The notes: generated by a model not told the origin, from the sequence alone. DNA of 64,000 bases from Rickettsiales bacterium (GCA_024304995.1 JAMWZD010000001.1:767472-831471), one strand, 5' to 3'. Shown: positions 53,765 to 62,094, numbered from the stretch's first letter. Program-made: numbers and translations.

Positions 53765-54247
53765 GTGAAACCTCCCACATATTATAACACCATCCTCACC
53801 ATTTTTGGGTTGTTACCTTGTGCGGCGTTTGCGCCGTTAATTGCTGGGAGTATGGTGTTCATGATACTGTCTCCCATCCTGCTAATAATGCTGGTGATAG
53901 GCGCATATCAGACGGTGGTGATGGGGGATGTTCAGATGGTATATACTCCACTACACATAATATTTTACGTTCTCTGCGGTTTTGGTGGGTTTTGTGGTGC
54001 GTGGCTGTTCTTTGAGCGGCAGGCAAAAGATGGGCGCTTGCAAGTGTGGACACGCAAACACACCATCAGCGCATTATGGGCAGCGTTTGGCTTGCTGGGG
54101 TTTATGGTGATATGTTATACAAGTGACCTCTATCGTAAACTGATGCAATTTGAGGTGAAGCTGGTACTGAATATGCTGTTATGGAGTCCGTATCTGGCGT
54201 TGTTTTTGGTGTGGCGGTATAGGCATAATGCGCAAACGCAAAATTAA
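53765..54247 (+). CDS. Small multi-pass membrane protein (second tandem group, member 1)
   Basis: The 160-residue protein starts with GTG and has four hydrophobic spans (about 10-35, 38-55, 60-82, 100-122) with a fifth near 135-152. It starts YNTILTIFGLLPCAAFAPL and ends ALFLVWRYRHNAQTQN. I do not recognise the family. The next two genes share the N-terminal Y-N/I-N..GLLP-C-x(4)-APL-like pattern, a multi-span core and a basic WRYRHN/WYRPKKN/KHRPNPTQ-type tail. It follows the DUF2971 gene after 43 bp. Confidence 0.5.
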   Translation: MKPPTYYNTILTIFGLLPCAAFAPLIAGSMVFMILSPILLIMLVIGAYQTVVMGDVQMVYTPLHIIFYVLCGFGGFCGAWLFFERQAKDGRLQVWTRKHTISALWAAFGLLGFMVICYTSDLYRKLMQFEVKLVLNMLLWSPYLALFLVWRYRHNAQTQN

Positions 54248-54352
54248 TATGGTTGTGTTAAATTAAGAACATACAAAAAGAAACTTACGAAACTGGCACA
54301 TATAGCGGCTTTATAACCTTCAATCGCATATCGCTTTAAACCAGAGAAAACG

Positions 54353-54778
54353 ATGAATAAAAAAAACTATTGTAGTAAAATAAATAAATATGCGTTACTG
54401 CCTGCCATTTTAATGCCATTTGCTTATCTAATAACCTATAAAGACTGGTCGACTGTTGCTATAATGGCGGCGTTGCTCTCAACGGTAGGATTCGCTATAG
54501 CAGCGCTTTTTTTCTGTGCCGCGATAAAAACAAAAAAAGCCGAAAAATTATGGTCTTGGTGGCAGTATTTAATAGGGATCATAGGTCTGATATATGCTTC
54601 TTACGCGTTATATCTCAATAAAACGCTAGTAATTTTCGCAATCATCGCTGCAAAAGAGGCATCCTTATATGACTATAAAATGCTTACGGCTTTTCTAATG
54701 ATATTAGTGTTGGGGTTTAATATCTCAGTAATAATAAGTTGTTTTCTTGCTTTTTGGTATAGACCTAAAAAAAACTGA
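54353..54778 (+). CDS. Small multi-pass membrane protein (second tandem group, member 2)
   Basis: The 141-residue protein has four hydrophobic spans (about 14-30, 35-55, 70-90, 115-137; e.g. IAALFFCAAIKTKKAEKLW at the second). It starts with KINKYALLPAILMPFAYLI and ends with SCFLAFWYRPKKN. The layout matches members 1 and 3 by eye. The upstream CCAGAGAAAACG spacer offers a weak GAGAA ribosome site. The region is AT-rich and 105 bp separate it from member 1. Confidence 0.5.
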   Translation: MNKKNYCSKINKYALLPAILMPFAYLITYKDWSTVAIMAALLSTVGFAIAALFFCAAIKTKKAEKLWSWWQYLIGIIGLIYASYALYLNKTLVIFAIIAAKEASLYDYKMLTAFLMILVLGFNISVIISCFLAFWYRPKKN

Positions 54779-54940
54779 AAAGGGTCATACATAAAACAAA
54801 TAGATGTATATAACTTCAAACTAGAACTAGACAGTATCGAATGATAGAAAGAATAAACCTCTTTTTTAGCCACGAACTGATCTACACGCTTATTATAGAT
54901 GAGCGATATAGAAATGATAGAATAAGGTTAAGCAATTAAT

Positions 54941-55315
54941 ATGACAGATAAAAACTATAATAGATGGATGCTATATGGAGGTATTTTGCCCTGTATATTG
55001 CTCGCACCATTATGGATAATAGGAATATTTTTAAGTGGTATAGGTTTAAGCGGGCTTGCAGGATTAGTATTTTTTTGCGTAGCAAAAAGTGACAAGGAAT
55101 TACATAAGCAATGGAATATAGGACATTATCTCGCTCTTTGCGCTGCACTTCCAGGATATTTTATCTTTGCGATACCAACAATAAGTACCTTAATTGAAAG
55201 ATTTAGTTTCGAGCTTGCCATGATATTCTGGTTAGCAATAGTAATAATAGTGTCAGCTTTGCCATTTGTTACTATGTGCATTGCTATCAAACACCGCCCA
55301 AACCCTACTCAATAA
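54941..55315 (+). CDS. Small multi-pass membrane protein (second tandem group, member 3)
   Basis: The 124-residue protein has four hydrophobic spans (about 10-30, 30-48, 63-85, 92-115). It starts YNRWMLYGGILPCILLAPLW, closest to member 1 (YNTILTIFGLLPCAAFAPL), and ends with CIAIKHRPNPTQ. An AAGG-type site is 13 nt upstream. Its last 11 bp overlap the convergent OmpA-like gene. Between it and member 2 are 162 bp without a gene. Confidence 0.5.
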   Translation: MTDKNYNRWMLYGGILPCILLAPLWIIGIFLSGIGLSGLAGLVFFCVAKSDKELHKQWNIGHYLALCAALPGYFIFAIPTISTLIERFSFELAMIFWLAIVIIVSALPFVTMCIAIKHRPNPTQ

Positions 55316-56174
55316 AAATCTCCACCCGTCGGTTCTTCTCTTCCTTCACCCCATCTCCCGTTTTCACCAGCGGGTCAGATTCGCCGAAAGCGAAGATGGT
55401 CATAATGTCTTTGCTAATGCCGAACTTGCTGAGCCAGTGCTGGATTGTGCCTGCGCGGCGCTCAGAGAGTTCACGGTTATATTGTTCACTGCCTGACGTA
55501 TCCGTATGTCCGTTTAGTGCCAGTGTAAATGGTTCTGTGATGCTTTTAAGGGCATTGGCAATGGTGCGCAGGTTGTTTTGTGCAATCTGGCTTAACGTGG
55601 CTCTGTCCCAGTCAAAGTAAATCAGGTAGGATGTGGAAAGCTCTGGCTGCGGCGCATCCAGATTCTTGGTGACAATCGCATCATATTGCTTGCGGTCTGA
55701 TTTGTGCGTCAGCAAAGTGAAGGCGTTGTAAAAGGATTGCTGGCAAAATTCTATCTGGTTTTTAGGTGCGCCGACATTGGCTCTCAGCACCCAGCAATCA
55801 AACAGGGATTGGGTGCGTGCTGTGTCATCTGGCAGTTTTTCTTTTGTGTGCGCATTATTTATCAGCTCAAACGCAATATGCGCCTTGCGCAGTTCCTGCA
55901 TATAGCCGTTATAATGTTCTTTATCATTAAGTGATTCAGGCAGCACTTCATTCCCATATGCCGCGCGCAGACCTTTATCCACCACATACTGCGACAGACC
56001 GTCACGACCGTAATCCTGCTCATCTTCAGCGAGTTTCATGTAATATTCCTGCAGAGATTGCTGGAAGGGTGTGCCTTTCTTTTCGGCGTGGCGCAATTTG
56101 TCCAGCGAGGGGTTGCTGCACGCAGCAGCTAAAAAGAGGATGCCGAATAAACCGAAAAATGCACGTGCTGTCAT
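55305..56174 (-). CDS. OmpA-family lipoprotein (peptidoglycan-binding)
   Basis: The ~289-residue protein has a lipoprotein signal (FFGLFGILFLAAACSNP, Cys at residue 19). A helical periplasmic middle part follows, and a C-terminal OmpA/MotB peptidoglycan-binding domain (about 180-288). The latter has SYLIYFDWDRATLSQIAQNN, LALNGHTDTSGSEQYNRELS and RRAGTIQHWLSKFGI, ending EEKNRRVEIFIE, with the Asp and Arg that bind diaminopimelate. The start at 56174 follows CAAGGT and GGAG sequences. The frame is open 16 codons further upstream. It probably anchors outer membrane to cell wall. Confidence 0.85.
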   Translation of the reverse strand: MTARAFFGLFGILFLAAACSNPSLDKLRHAEKKGTPFQQSLQEYYMKLAEDEQDYGRDGLSQYVVDKGLRAAYGNEVLPESLNDKEHYNGYMQELRKAHIAFELINNAHTKEKLPDDTARTQSLFDCWVLRANVGAPKNQIEFCQQSFYNAFTLLTHKSDRKQYDAIVTKNLDAPQPELSTSYLIYFDWDRATLSQIAQNNLRTIANALKSITEPFTLALNGHTDTSGSEQYNRELSERRAGTIQHWLSKFGISKDIMTIFAFGESDPLVKTGDGVKEEKNRRVEIFIE

Positions 56175-56250
56175 ACCTTGAACTCCCTGACATTTCTGCA
56201 CGTAATAAGACATAAAAAACAAAGTGATGCAACGCGATTATGCGTCCGTC

Positions 56251-56295
56251 AAAAAAAATGCTGCATGAAAGGGAGGGCGTGGCTTTCATGCAGCA
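56251..56295 (-). terminator. Strong intrinsic terminator of the phage-tail-like operon
   Basis: On the minus strand, a 13-bp perfect stem (TGCTGCATGAAAG / CTTTCATGCAGCA) with an 11-nt loop is followed by eight T. It begins 6 bp past the stop of the 734-aa gene at 56301. Confidence 0.92.
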
Positions 56296-56300
56296 ATCAG

Positions 56301-58505
56301 TTATATGATCTCTACTGTCAAGTCCGTAAGCGTTGGATTGGCAAGAATGGCATCCCGTGCGGTCTGGCTGGCAGTATATTGCGTAACCTTGCCTGCAAAC
56401 AGCACCTTGCCCGTCTGGTTGGGCTGGATATAGTCCCAGCCGACTGCCAGCCTGCCATTTGGCAAAGTGACAAGCTGTGCTGGCGCAATGGACTGCGCAC
56501 TGCTGCAGGTATAATCCGTCGTGAAATTGTCCAGCCGTGGTCGCCAGTCATCCATCAGGTGATGCTCATAGATGGTGACTAATGTCACTTGCGCATTCAT
56601 CTCTGCCAGAATATCGGCATTGCTTAAACCCCGATAATCCTTATCCAGCGTGACAATTTGTGAATTGACGGCAAAAGTGCGCGGGCTGCTACGCAAATCT
56701 CCCAGTCTGCCTGCCAGCGAATTTGCACCATATGAACCTGAAATATCCAGCGCACCATTAGTGAAGCTATTATTGCCATACCCTAACTCACGTCGGGTGC
56801 GGTTGCCCCAGATGAGCGGACGCACATCATTGCCCCCACCTGAATTAATGAACAGGCTGCCGCTGGTTTGCGGATTGTCGTAACATACCGCCAGTGCCGT
56901 CTGCTTGAAGCGAATGCCTGCTGCGCCGTTGCCTGCATAGCTCAGGTTATTATTTGCACCTGTGATGAGTGGGATGCACTCAATCGCTTCGGCTTTGGCA
57001 TCAAACGGGTTGGAGTGCAAAGGCGGCGCAGCAGACACCGTGATCATCAGAAAGCCTTTATTAAAGGTGCAATTCTCATATTCCACGGTGGTGAGCGCTT
57101 GCGTGCCAAGAATGCTCTCACACCGTGCTGCCCACGGCAATAATGGGAAATGCGCCTCATTTCCCTCAATGCTGATAGTGCAGTTTTTGTAAGTGATGAC
57201 TGCATCATCCGCCATAACTGCATTTTGGTTGTGCATGGAAATGCCGCCATAAGCTGCTTTAAAGGTGCAGTTTTCAAACTCCATCAAACCACCTGTGCAG
57301 ATGCCGCCCGCCTGCGCGAATGCGGGTGACCAGATGGTCTGCGTTGGTTGCGCCGTGCGTGCGCCCGCGTTGCCCAGATGAATGAAGGTTGCGTTTTTGT
57401 AGCTCTGCGTTAAATTTGCAGAGGATGCGCCCATTTCATTGTGCAAACCATAACGTGCATTGCGGGATGTCCAGATGCCGCCGTCAACAGACGCATTGAC
57501 TGCGAACATATCCAGCGCGGAGTTGTTCTGGATCTGCGTGGGGCTGGTTTGGTCATCCACCAGCATCTGCACATTGGCGGCATTTCCTTTTGCATATATA
57601 TGCGTATGGTCTTTCAAAATGGTGGGAAGCTGGGTGATATATTCCCCATCTTCAACCATAATGTAGGCTGGCTCGCTGATTGTGCCAGCGGGAAGCGCGG
57701 TGGCGGCAAGGTCTGGCAATGTGTAATCCCGACTATTATCCGCCGCAACGCTTGCCTGACGGTTGAAGCCTCCGCGTTCATATGCGCCAAAGAACAGAGT
57801 GCCATAATGCTCATAGATGGCGCTGCGCTGTGCATCACTAAGTGCGCCATCAAACACGGACAGGCTGTAAAACACACCCTGAAAGGAAGTGTTCCCAGCT
57901 GAAGCGCGGTAATTCCCCAATACGTCAAAACTGAAACTGGTTGTTCGGGTGTCGCTTGCATCCAACGCACCATTAATCCAGAGTTCACGCCCGCTTGCCG
58001 TGCGACGCAACTCTATCAGATAGAGTTTGTCAGCCTGCAATGACAGATTGCCCACCAGTGCATTATTGTTAAACGCCTCCCCTTCGCCTATCCAGCGGAA
58101 ACGCGCATCAGTATATGTGCCAGCACTCTGCGATGTGCCGTTTGCGCCATTCAGCCCCAGCACAAATTCATCTGTGGGGGAGGCATCAAAACGCAGCAAC
58201 ATGAAAATATGATGTTCGCCTGATAAGGTCACAGGCGTTTCCAGCACATAATAGTCATTATCTGAGGTTTGATTAAATGCAATGCCAGCTGCGCCATGTG
58301 CGGTCATGCCATTATCAGTGGCTTCATTGCTGGCTGCTGGGGCAGTTGCGGCATTGGCATTCCCAGTCTGGTCATCAAATTGCTGCACCAGTCCGCCTGT
58401 CTTTTGCGCATTGAGGCTGTTCAACCAAAGCTGCAGACTGGAAATATCTGCTAAAGATAGCAAGCGCCCCAGTGCAGTTTCATTGTAAAAATGGTGGAAC
58501 GCCAT
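56301..58505 (-). CDS. Large LamG/β-helix protein, phage tail-spike-like
   Basis: The 734-residue protein lacks a signal peptide. Residues about 20-235 look like a concanavalin/LamG-like domain (LQLWLNSLNAQKTG, HHIFMLLRFDASPTDEFVLG, LYLIELRRTASGRELWING, FQGVFYSLSVFDGALSDAQ). A right-handed β-helix with many short Asn/Gly-rich turns follows (about 270-640, e.g. GLMEFENCTFKAAYGGIS, VEYENCTFNKGFLMI). The C-terminal part has GRLAVGWDYIQPNQTGK. Such modular proteins are common as phage receptor-binding spikes. It is coupled (TAATG) to the 122-aa gene upstream. No other prophage genes are nearby. Confidence 0.6.
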   Translation of the reverse strand: MAFHHFYNETALGRLLSLADISSLQLWLNSLNAQKTGGLVQQFDDQTGNANAATAPAASNEATDNGMTAHGAAGIAFNQTSDNDYYVLETPVTLSGEHHIFMLLRFDASPTDEFVLGLNGANGTSQSAGTYTDARFRWIGEGEAFNNNALVGNLSLQADKLYLIELRRTASGRELWINGALDASDTRTTSFSFDVLGNYRASAGNTSFQGVFYSLSVFDGALSDAQRSAIYEHYGTLFFGAYERGGFNRQASVAADNSRDYTLPDLAATALPAGTISEPAYIMVEDGEYITQLPTILKDHTHIYAKGNAANVQMLVDDQTSPTQIQNNSALDMFAVNASVDGGIWTSRNARYGLHNEMGASSANLTQSYKNATFIHLGNAGARTAQPTQTIWSPAFAQAGGICTGGLMEFENCTFKAAYGGISMHNQNAVMADDAVITYKNCTISIEGNEAHFPLLPWAARCESILGTQALTTVEYENCTFNKGFLMITVSAAPPLHSNPFDAKAEAIECIPLITGANNNLSYAGNGAAGIRFKQTALAVCYDNPQTSGSLFINSGGGNDVRPLIWGNRTRRELGYGNNSFTNGALDISGSYGANSLAGRLGDLRSSPRTFAVNSQIVTLDKDYRGLSNADILAEMNAQVTLVTIYEHHLMDDWRPRLDNFTTDYTCSSAQSIAPAQLVTLPNGRLAVGWDYIQPNQTGKVLFAGKVTQYTASQTARDAILANPTLTDLTVEII

Positions 58506-58873
58506 TATACATTCGCCAGCACAAGGGTGAAGGTAGCATCTGCTGCCACGGTGCTGCCCGCCACCAGACGCACATAATCCGCGCCTTCAAAATCCATAAT
58601 ATTGGCAAGGCGCTGATGTGCTGCATCATTGCTGATGGTGAAGGTCAGGTTGGTATTGTCTGCCCCGCGCAGTGGCAGCCAGTCCGTTCCATTTTTAGAC
58701 ACTTCAAACGAAATACTACTAATGTTCAAACCTGCAGGGCGCTGCATCGCCACCATATGCAAGCCGCTTAAGGCAATGCTTTCAGAAATATTGTTGCCTG
58801 CGCTGATGGTTGCGTCACAAAAGCTGCGTTGCGCGGGGTAATGTAGGGGGTTGATTCCAGTGTTGCTCATCAT
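58505..58873 (-). CDS. Small β-rich structural protein, phage-like
   Basis: The 122-residue protein has no signal peptide and is β-rich (ISESIALSGLHMVAMQRPAG, ISFEVSKNGTDWLPLRGADN, ADYVRLVAGSTVAADATFTL). It resembles small accessory proteins encoded next to phage head or tail fibre genes, though I cannot name a family. A clear AAGGAG lies 4-7 nt before tandem ATGs (58873/58870). It overlaps the spike-like gene (TAATG) and is preceded by a 53-residue frame. Confidence 0.55.
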   Translation of the reverse strand: MMSNTGINPLHYPAQRSFCDATISAGNNISESIALSGLHMVAMQRPAGLNISSISFEVSKNGTDWLPLRGADNTNLTFTISNDAAHQRLANIMDFEGADYVRLVAGSTVAADATFTLVLANV

Positions 58874-58942
58874 TCATCTCCTTAATTTCAGTGAATAAGG
58901 TGATGGTATGAATGGATGCGCTTAGCAGGAAGGGGAAGAGTG

Positions 58943-59104
58943 TTACGCCCGCTCGGTTTCTCTGTGTTGCATTGTTGAGGGGAACAATTCATTTAAAGAA
59001 CTGGAACGTTCCGCCGCCGTAAATGCCACCAGCCTGTCCAGCCGTGGAACGACCATATCTGCCCGTGGTGCAGGAATGTAAGTGCGGGAAAGTGTAAATG
59101 TCAT
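58943..59104 (-). CDS. Hypothetical 53-aa protein heading the phage-like operon
   Basis: The frame from ATG 59104 encodes 53 residues, Arg- and Ala-rich (FTLSRTYIPAPRADMVVPRL). AAAAGG lies 6 nt before the ATG. An in-frame ATG at 59128 is possible but has a poorer site. It lies 69 bp upstream of the 122-aa gene. I do not recognise it. Its role is inferred only from position. Confidence 0.45.
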   Translation of the reverse strand: MTFTLSRTYIPAPRADMVVPRLDRLVAFTAAERSSSLNELFPSTMQHRETERA

Positions 59105-59177
59105 ATCAAACCTTTTGGTTGTTACCATTGCATCATACCCGATTTTTATGTCGGTTTGGTGACGGTGGGATTACTAT

Positions 59178-59262
59178 CTCGTCATTGTGAACGAAGTGAA
59201 GAATCTATGCTTCCCCCAGCACCCAGCCTCACTGGATATTTCGCTAGCCTCAATATGACGAG
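59178..59262. repeat. Imperfect palindromic intergenic repeat
   Basis: The 85-bp inverted repeat has arms starting CTCGTCATTGTGAACGAAGT and, on the other strand, CTCGTCATATTGAGGCTAGC. It belongs by appearance to the widespread family of intergenic palindromes with CGTCATTG-type ends and GAAG-rich arms. It ends 3 bp before the zapE stop (59265) and may serve as that gene's 3' stem-loop. Confidence 0.6.
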
Positions 59263-59264
59263 TT

Positions 59265-60353
59265 TTACTCCCCATACCCCTCACTCATCATCTCGCGCAG
59301 GCGGGAGACGGTGCGCTCAAACTCGAAGCTGCCATCACCGCTCACATAAAGCTCCTGCGGTTCTGCCTGCGCGGTGCAGCACAAAGTGGCGTGTGCTTCG
59401 TATAACACATCAATCAGCGTCACGAAGCGTTTGGCTTCGTTACGTCCATCTTTCGTAAGTTGCGGAATATTAGCGATGAAGAAGACCTTATATTGCGTGG
59501 CTAATTCCAGATAATCTCCCGCGCCAAATGCATGTTCGCACAGATCCATAAAGTCAAACCATGCGACATCACCATATGCTCGCGGCACGTGAATCGTCCG
59601 CCCTTTATGCATCACTTCTTGGCGCTGTGCAGGTTCATGGGAACACATCATGGCGAACATATCTTCCAGATTGGCAGTGTTTTCTGCATTAATCGGGCAA
59701 AGATAGCGCTGCGTCAGCGCGGCAATTTTGCTGTGGCGATAATCCTTCTCGCTTTGAATCTCATGCACTTTTAGACGTGCGTTCAGCAGGGCAATAAACG
59801 GCAAAAACCGTTCGCGCTGCAACCCGTTAAGATATAAATCTTCTGGCGGGCGGTTTGAAGTGAACACCACAATAATATTCGCTGCAAATAATCCTTCAAA
59901 CAGGCGGGAGAGGATGCTGGCATCCGTAATGTCATGCACCTGTAATTCATCAAAACAGAGAATGTCATACCGTTTCACTGTCTCTTTAATAACCTGCGCC
60001 AATGGGTCATCCAGCCCTGCTTTGCGGTGTTCATGCATGGCGCTGTGGACGCGTTGCATAAAGTCATGAAAATGCACGCGCCATTTGCGCTTAGTCGGCA
60101 GAGATTTAAAAAACATATCCATCAACATGGACTTGCCGCGCCCCACACCACCCCAGAGATATAAGCCTTGTGTTTTTGGCTGTGGCTCATCATTTGAAAG
60201 CCAGCGCGAAATGAGCGAGCGTTTTTCTGGCTGTGCCTGCGTCTGGTGATACAGCTCCTGCAACAGCTGCACCATCTGCATCTGTGCGTCATCCTGCTGG
60301 ATTTCACATTGCTGTATAGCGTGATTATATAAAGAGAGGGGTGAATTTGGCAT
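59265..60353 (-). CDS. zapE: Cell-division ATPase ZapE (AFG1 family)
   Basis: The ~362-residue P-loop ATPase of the AFG1/ZapE family has Walker A LYLWGGVGRGKSMLMDMFF, the family block FHDFMQRVHSAMHEHRK, Walker B ILCFDELQVHDITDASIL, sensor FTSNRPPEDLYLNGLQRERF and the late RAYGDVAWFDFMDLCEHAFG. The ATG at 60353 (MPNSPLSLYNHAI) is chosen because the frame's further 35-codon extension would overlap panC. The divergent start of panC lies 58 bp away. Confidence 0.93.
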   Translation of the reverse strand: MPNSPLSLYNHAIQQCEIQQDDAQMQMVQLLQELYHQTQAQPEKRSLISRWLSNDEPQPKTQGLYLWGGVGRGKSMLMDMFFKSLPTKRKWRVHFHDFMQRVHSAMHEHRKAGLDDPLAQVIKETVKRYDILCFDELQVHDITDASILSRLFEGLFAANIIVVFTSNRPPEDLYLNGLQRERFLPFIALLNARLKVHEIQSEKDYRHSKIAALTQRYLCPINAENTANLEDMFAMMCSHEPAQRQEVMHKGRTIHVPRAYGDVAWFDFMDLCEHAFGAGDYLELATQYKVFFIANIPQLTKDGRNEAKRFVTLIDVLYEAHATLCCTAQAEPQELYVSGDGSFEFERTVSRLREMMSEGYGE

Positions 60354-60411
60354 GATATTGCATAACATTTTTGTTTTGCCTTGTGCCAGCACAAATTTTA
60401 TAACACTCCTC

Positions 60412-61233
60412 ATGCTAGTTACCGATTCCATCATCACATTACGCAACGCCACTGCCATTTTGCAAGGCTCACTCGGTTTCGTGCCGACGATGGGCGCATT
60501 GCATGAAGGGCATTTAACGCTGGTGCGCGAAGCAAAAAAGCAGTGCCGTCATGTGGCGGTGAGCATTTTTGTCAACCCGCTGCAATTTGGGGAGAATGAA
60601 GATTTAGATGCCTATCCGCGCCCGCTTGAGGATGATCTTGCATTGCTCAAAGCAGAAGGGGTGGATGTGGTGTTCACGCCATCAGCAGACACGCTCTATC
60701 CCGAAGGTTTCCGCACCCATGTGCAGGTGCGCGATTTGGGGGAGATGCTGTGCGGGGCGCATCGCCCAGGGCATTTTGACGGAGTGACGACCGTGGTGAC
60801 CATGCTGTTTTCCCTGCTGCGCCCCACCAAAGCCTTTTTCGGTGAAAAGGATTTTCAGCAACTTGCGATTATTAAACGTTTGAACAAGGATTTGTTTTTG
60901 GTGGATGAGGTGATTGGCGTACCCACGGTGCGCGAAGCAGATGGGCTGGCGCTGTCCTCCCGCAACCGATATTTAAACGCGGAGGAACGCGCCATTGCGC
61001 CAATGTTGCAACAAACCCTGCAAGCCTTGCGCAGTGGAGAAGGTGACAGCATCACCGAAGCAGTGTTGGCAAAAGCACGAAACCAACTAGGCAAGGCTGG
61101 GTTTAACGTGGATTATCTGGAATTGCGCCATGCAGAAAATCTGCAACTCACTGAACATAAGAAAAATGCACGGTTATTTATTGCAGCGAAACTGGGAAAG
61201 ACACGATTGATAGATAATATCGCAGCAGCATAA
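60412..61233 (+). CDS. panC: Pantothenate synthetase
   Basis: The ~273-residue enzyme condenses pantoate with β-alanine in coenzyme A synthesis. The HIGH-type motif is FVPTMGALHEGHLTLVREA, followed by VSIFVNPLQFGENEDLDAYP, MLCGAHRPGHFDGVTTVVTM, AFFGEKDFQQLAIIKRL and DGLALSSRNRYLNAEER (KMSKS-like). The start is the ATG at 60412. The frame is open another 20 codons upstream, which would overlap zapE. The dephospho-CoA kinase of the same pathway is at 10136. panB, often adjacent, is not seen. Confidence 0.95.
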   Translation: MLVTDSIITLRNATAILQGSLGFVPTMGALHEGHLTLVREAKKQCRHVAVSIFVNPLQFGENEDLDAYPRPLEDDLALLKAEGVDVVFTPSADTLYPEGFRTHVQVRDLGEMLCGAHRPGHFDGVTTVVTMLFSLLRPTKAFFGEKDFQQLAIIKRLNKDLFLVDEVIGVPTVREADGLALSSRNRYLNAEERAIAPMLQQTLQALRSGEGDSITEAVLAKARNQLGKAGFNVDYLELRHAENLQLTEHKKNARLFIAAKLGKTRLIDNIAAA

Positions 61234-61344
61234 GCTATTTGAACGAACTGTTTCAATTTGATATAATCTTTTTAAATTTCAGCATTTAATTTTTTAAATG
61301 TTTATACGCACCGCGTGAATTTGTATATTTTACAGGAGGATGTC

Positions 61345-61470
61345 ATGGACATATTCCTTTTAGTTACATGCCTTTCAATGATTTTGACTCACATTGGTCA
61401 TACGGCATCATGCATTGGCTGGACAATATTACTGCTTGTTGACGTGTATAATATACGGCTGCAACGATAA
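61345..61470 (+). CDS. Putative 41-aa membrane peptide
   Basis: The frame from ATG 61345 to TAA 61470 encodes 41 residues. It is hydrophobic for most of its length (about 3-33) with a Cys- and His-containing segment (ILTHIGHTASCIGWTILLL) and ends in the basic VYNIRLQR. A near-perfect Shine-Dalgarno AGGAGGA (61334-61340) lies 4 nt before the ATG, and a strong terminator follows 11 bp after the stop. The spacer upstream (61234-61344) has no other gene. It is likely to be translated as a small membrane protein or toxin-like peptide. Confidence 0.55.
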   Translation: MDIFLLVTCLSMILTHIGHTASCIGWTILLLVDVYNIRLQR

Positions 61471-61481
61471 TCTTAATTTAC

Positions 61482-61509
61482 AGACTGCAAACTAGTGCAG
61501 TCTTTTTTT
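61482..61509 (+). terminator. Intrinsic terminator after the 41-aa frame
   Basis: The perfect 8-bp stem AGACTGCA / TGCAGTCT with a 6-nt loop is followed by T7. It separates this unit from the DUF3576 gene. Confidence 0.9.
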
Positions 61510-61568
61510 GCTCTCGAAATAATTATCTTTCCACTTGCCTTTCATGCGCTTTTGCGTATTTTTTCTTT

Positions 61569-62090
61569 ATGAGACAATTTTCCATTTTCACCGTTTTAGC
61601 AACAGCATTTTTAATGGTCGCGTGTGATAGCGCCGAACTGGAGCAGGATGTGCCCGTGCGCCCGGACTTGCAGCGTGTGCAGCGCAGAGGGCGCTTAACG
61701 GGGGATGGCATGGGCATCACCGTGTTTGGCGGCGATGAGGATGAGGGAGGCAGCAGCACTGCGTCTCCTTTGGCAGTGAACGGATATTTATGGCGTGCAG
61801 CGCTGGATTCTTTAAGTTTCCTTCCACTTGCCTCAGCTGACCCGTTTGGCGGTGTGATTTTAACAGACTGGTATGAAGATGCAGCAACGCCAGATGAACG
61901 ATTCAAATTGAATGTGCTGATTCTGGACAAGAAATTGCGTGCTGATGCGATCAAAGTGACGGCGTTCAAACAGGTGCGCACAGAAAATGGCTGGGCAGAT
62001 GCTGCACCGAATGCAGACACTGCGCGAAAAATTGAAGATGCCATTTTAACCCGCGCCCGAGAAATCAAAATAAAACAAGCACGCGGCTAA
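61569..62090 (+). CDS. DUF3576 family lipoprotein
   Basis: The 173-residue protein has a lipoprotein signal (IFTVLATAFLMVACDSAEL, Cys at residue 19). The mature part has a linker, then LAVNGYLWRAALDSLSFLPL, SADPFGGVILTDWYED and RFKLNVLILDKKLRADAIKV, as in DUF3576 proteins conserved in alphaproteobacteria. The function is unknown. It ends with a helical tail (KIEDAILTRAREIKIKQ). It is 4 bp upstream of priA, so the two may form one transcript. Confidence 0.88.
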   Translation: MRQFSIFTVLATAFLMVACDSAELEQDVPVRPDLQRVQRRGRLTGDGMGITVFGGDEDEGGSSTASPLAVNGYLWRAALDSLSFLPLASADPFGGVILTDWYEDAATPDERFKLNVLILDKKLRADAIKVTAFKQVRTENGWADAAPNADTARKIEDAILTRAREIKIKQARG

Positions 62091-62094
62091 AGAT

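Noticed and set aside
56301-59104. Complete prophage
   Set aside because: No integrase, terminase, portal, capsid or lysis gene is present. The flanks are a lipoprotein gene and zapE.
61523-62068. 181-aa minus-strand frame opposite the DUF3576 gene
   Set aside because: It is Ser/Pro-rich shadow coding, antisense to a conserved lipoprotein.
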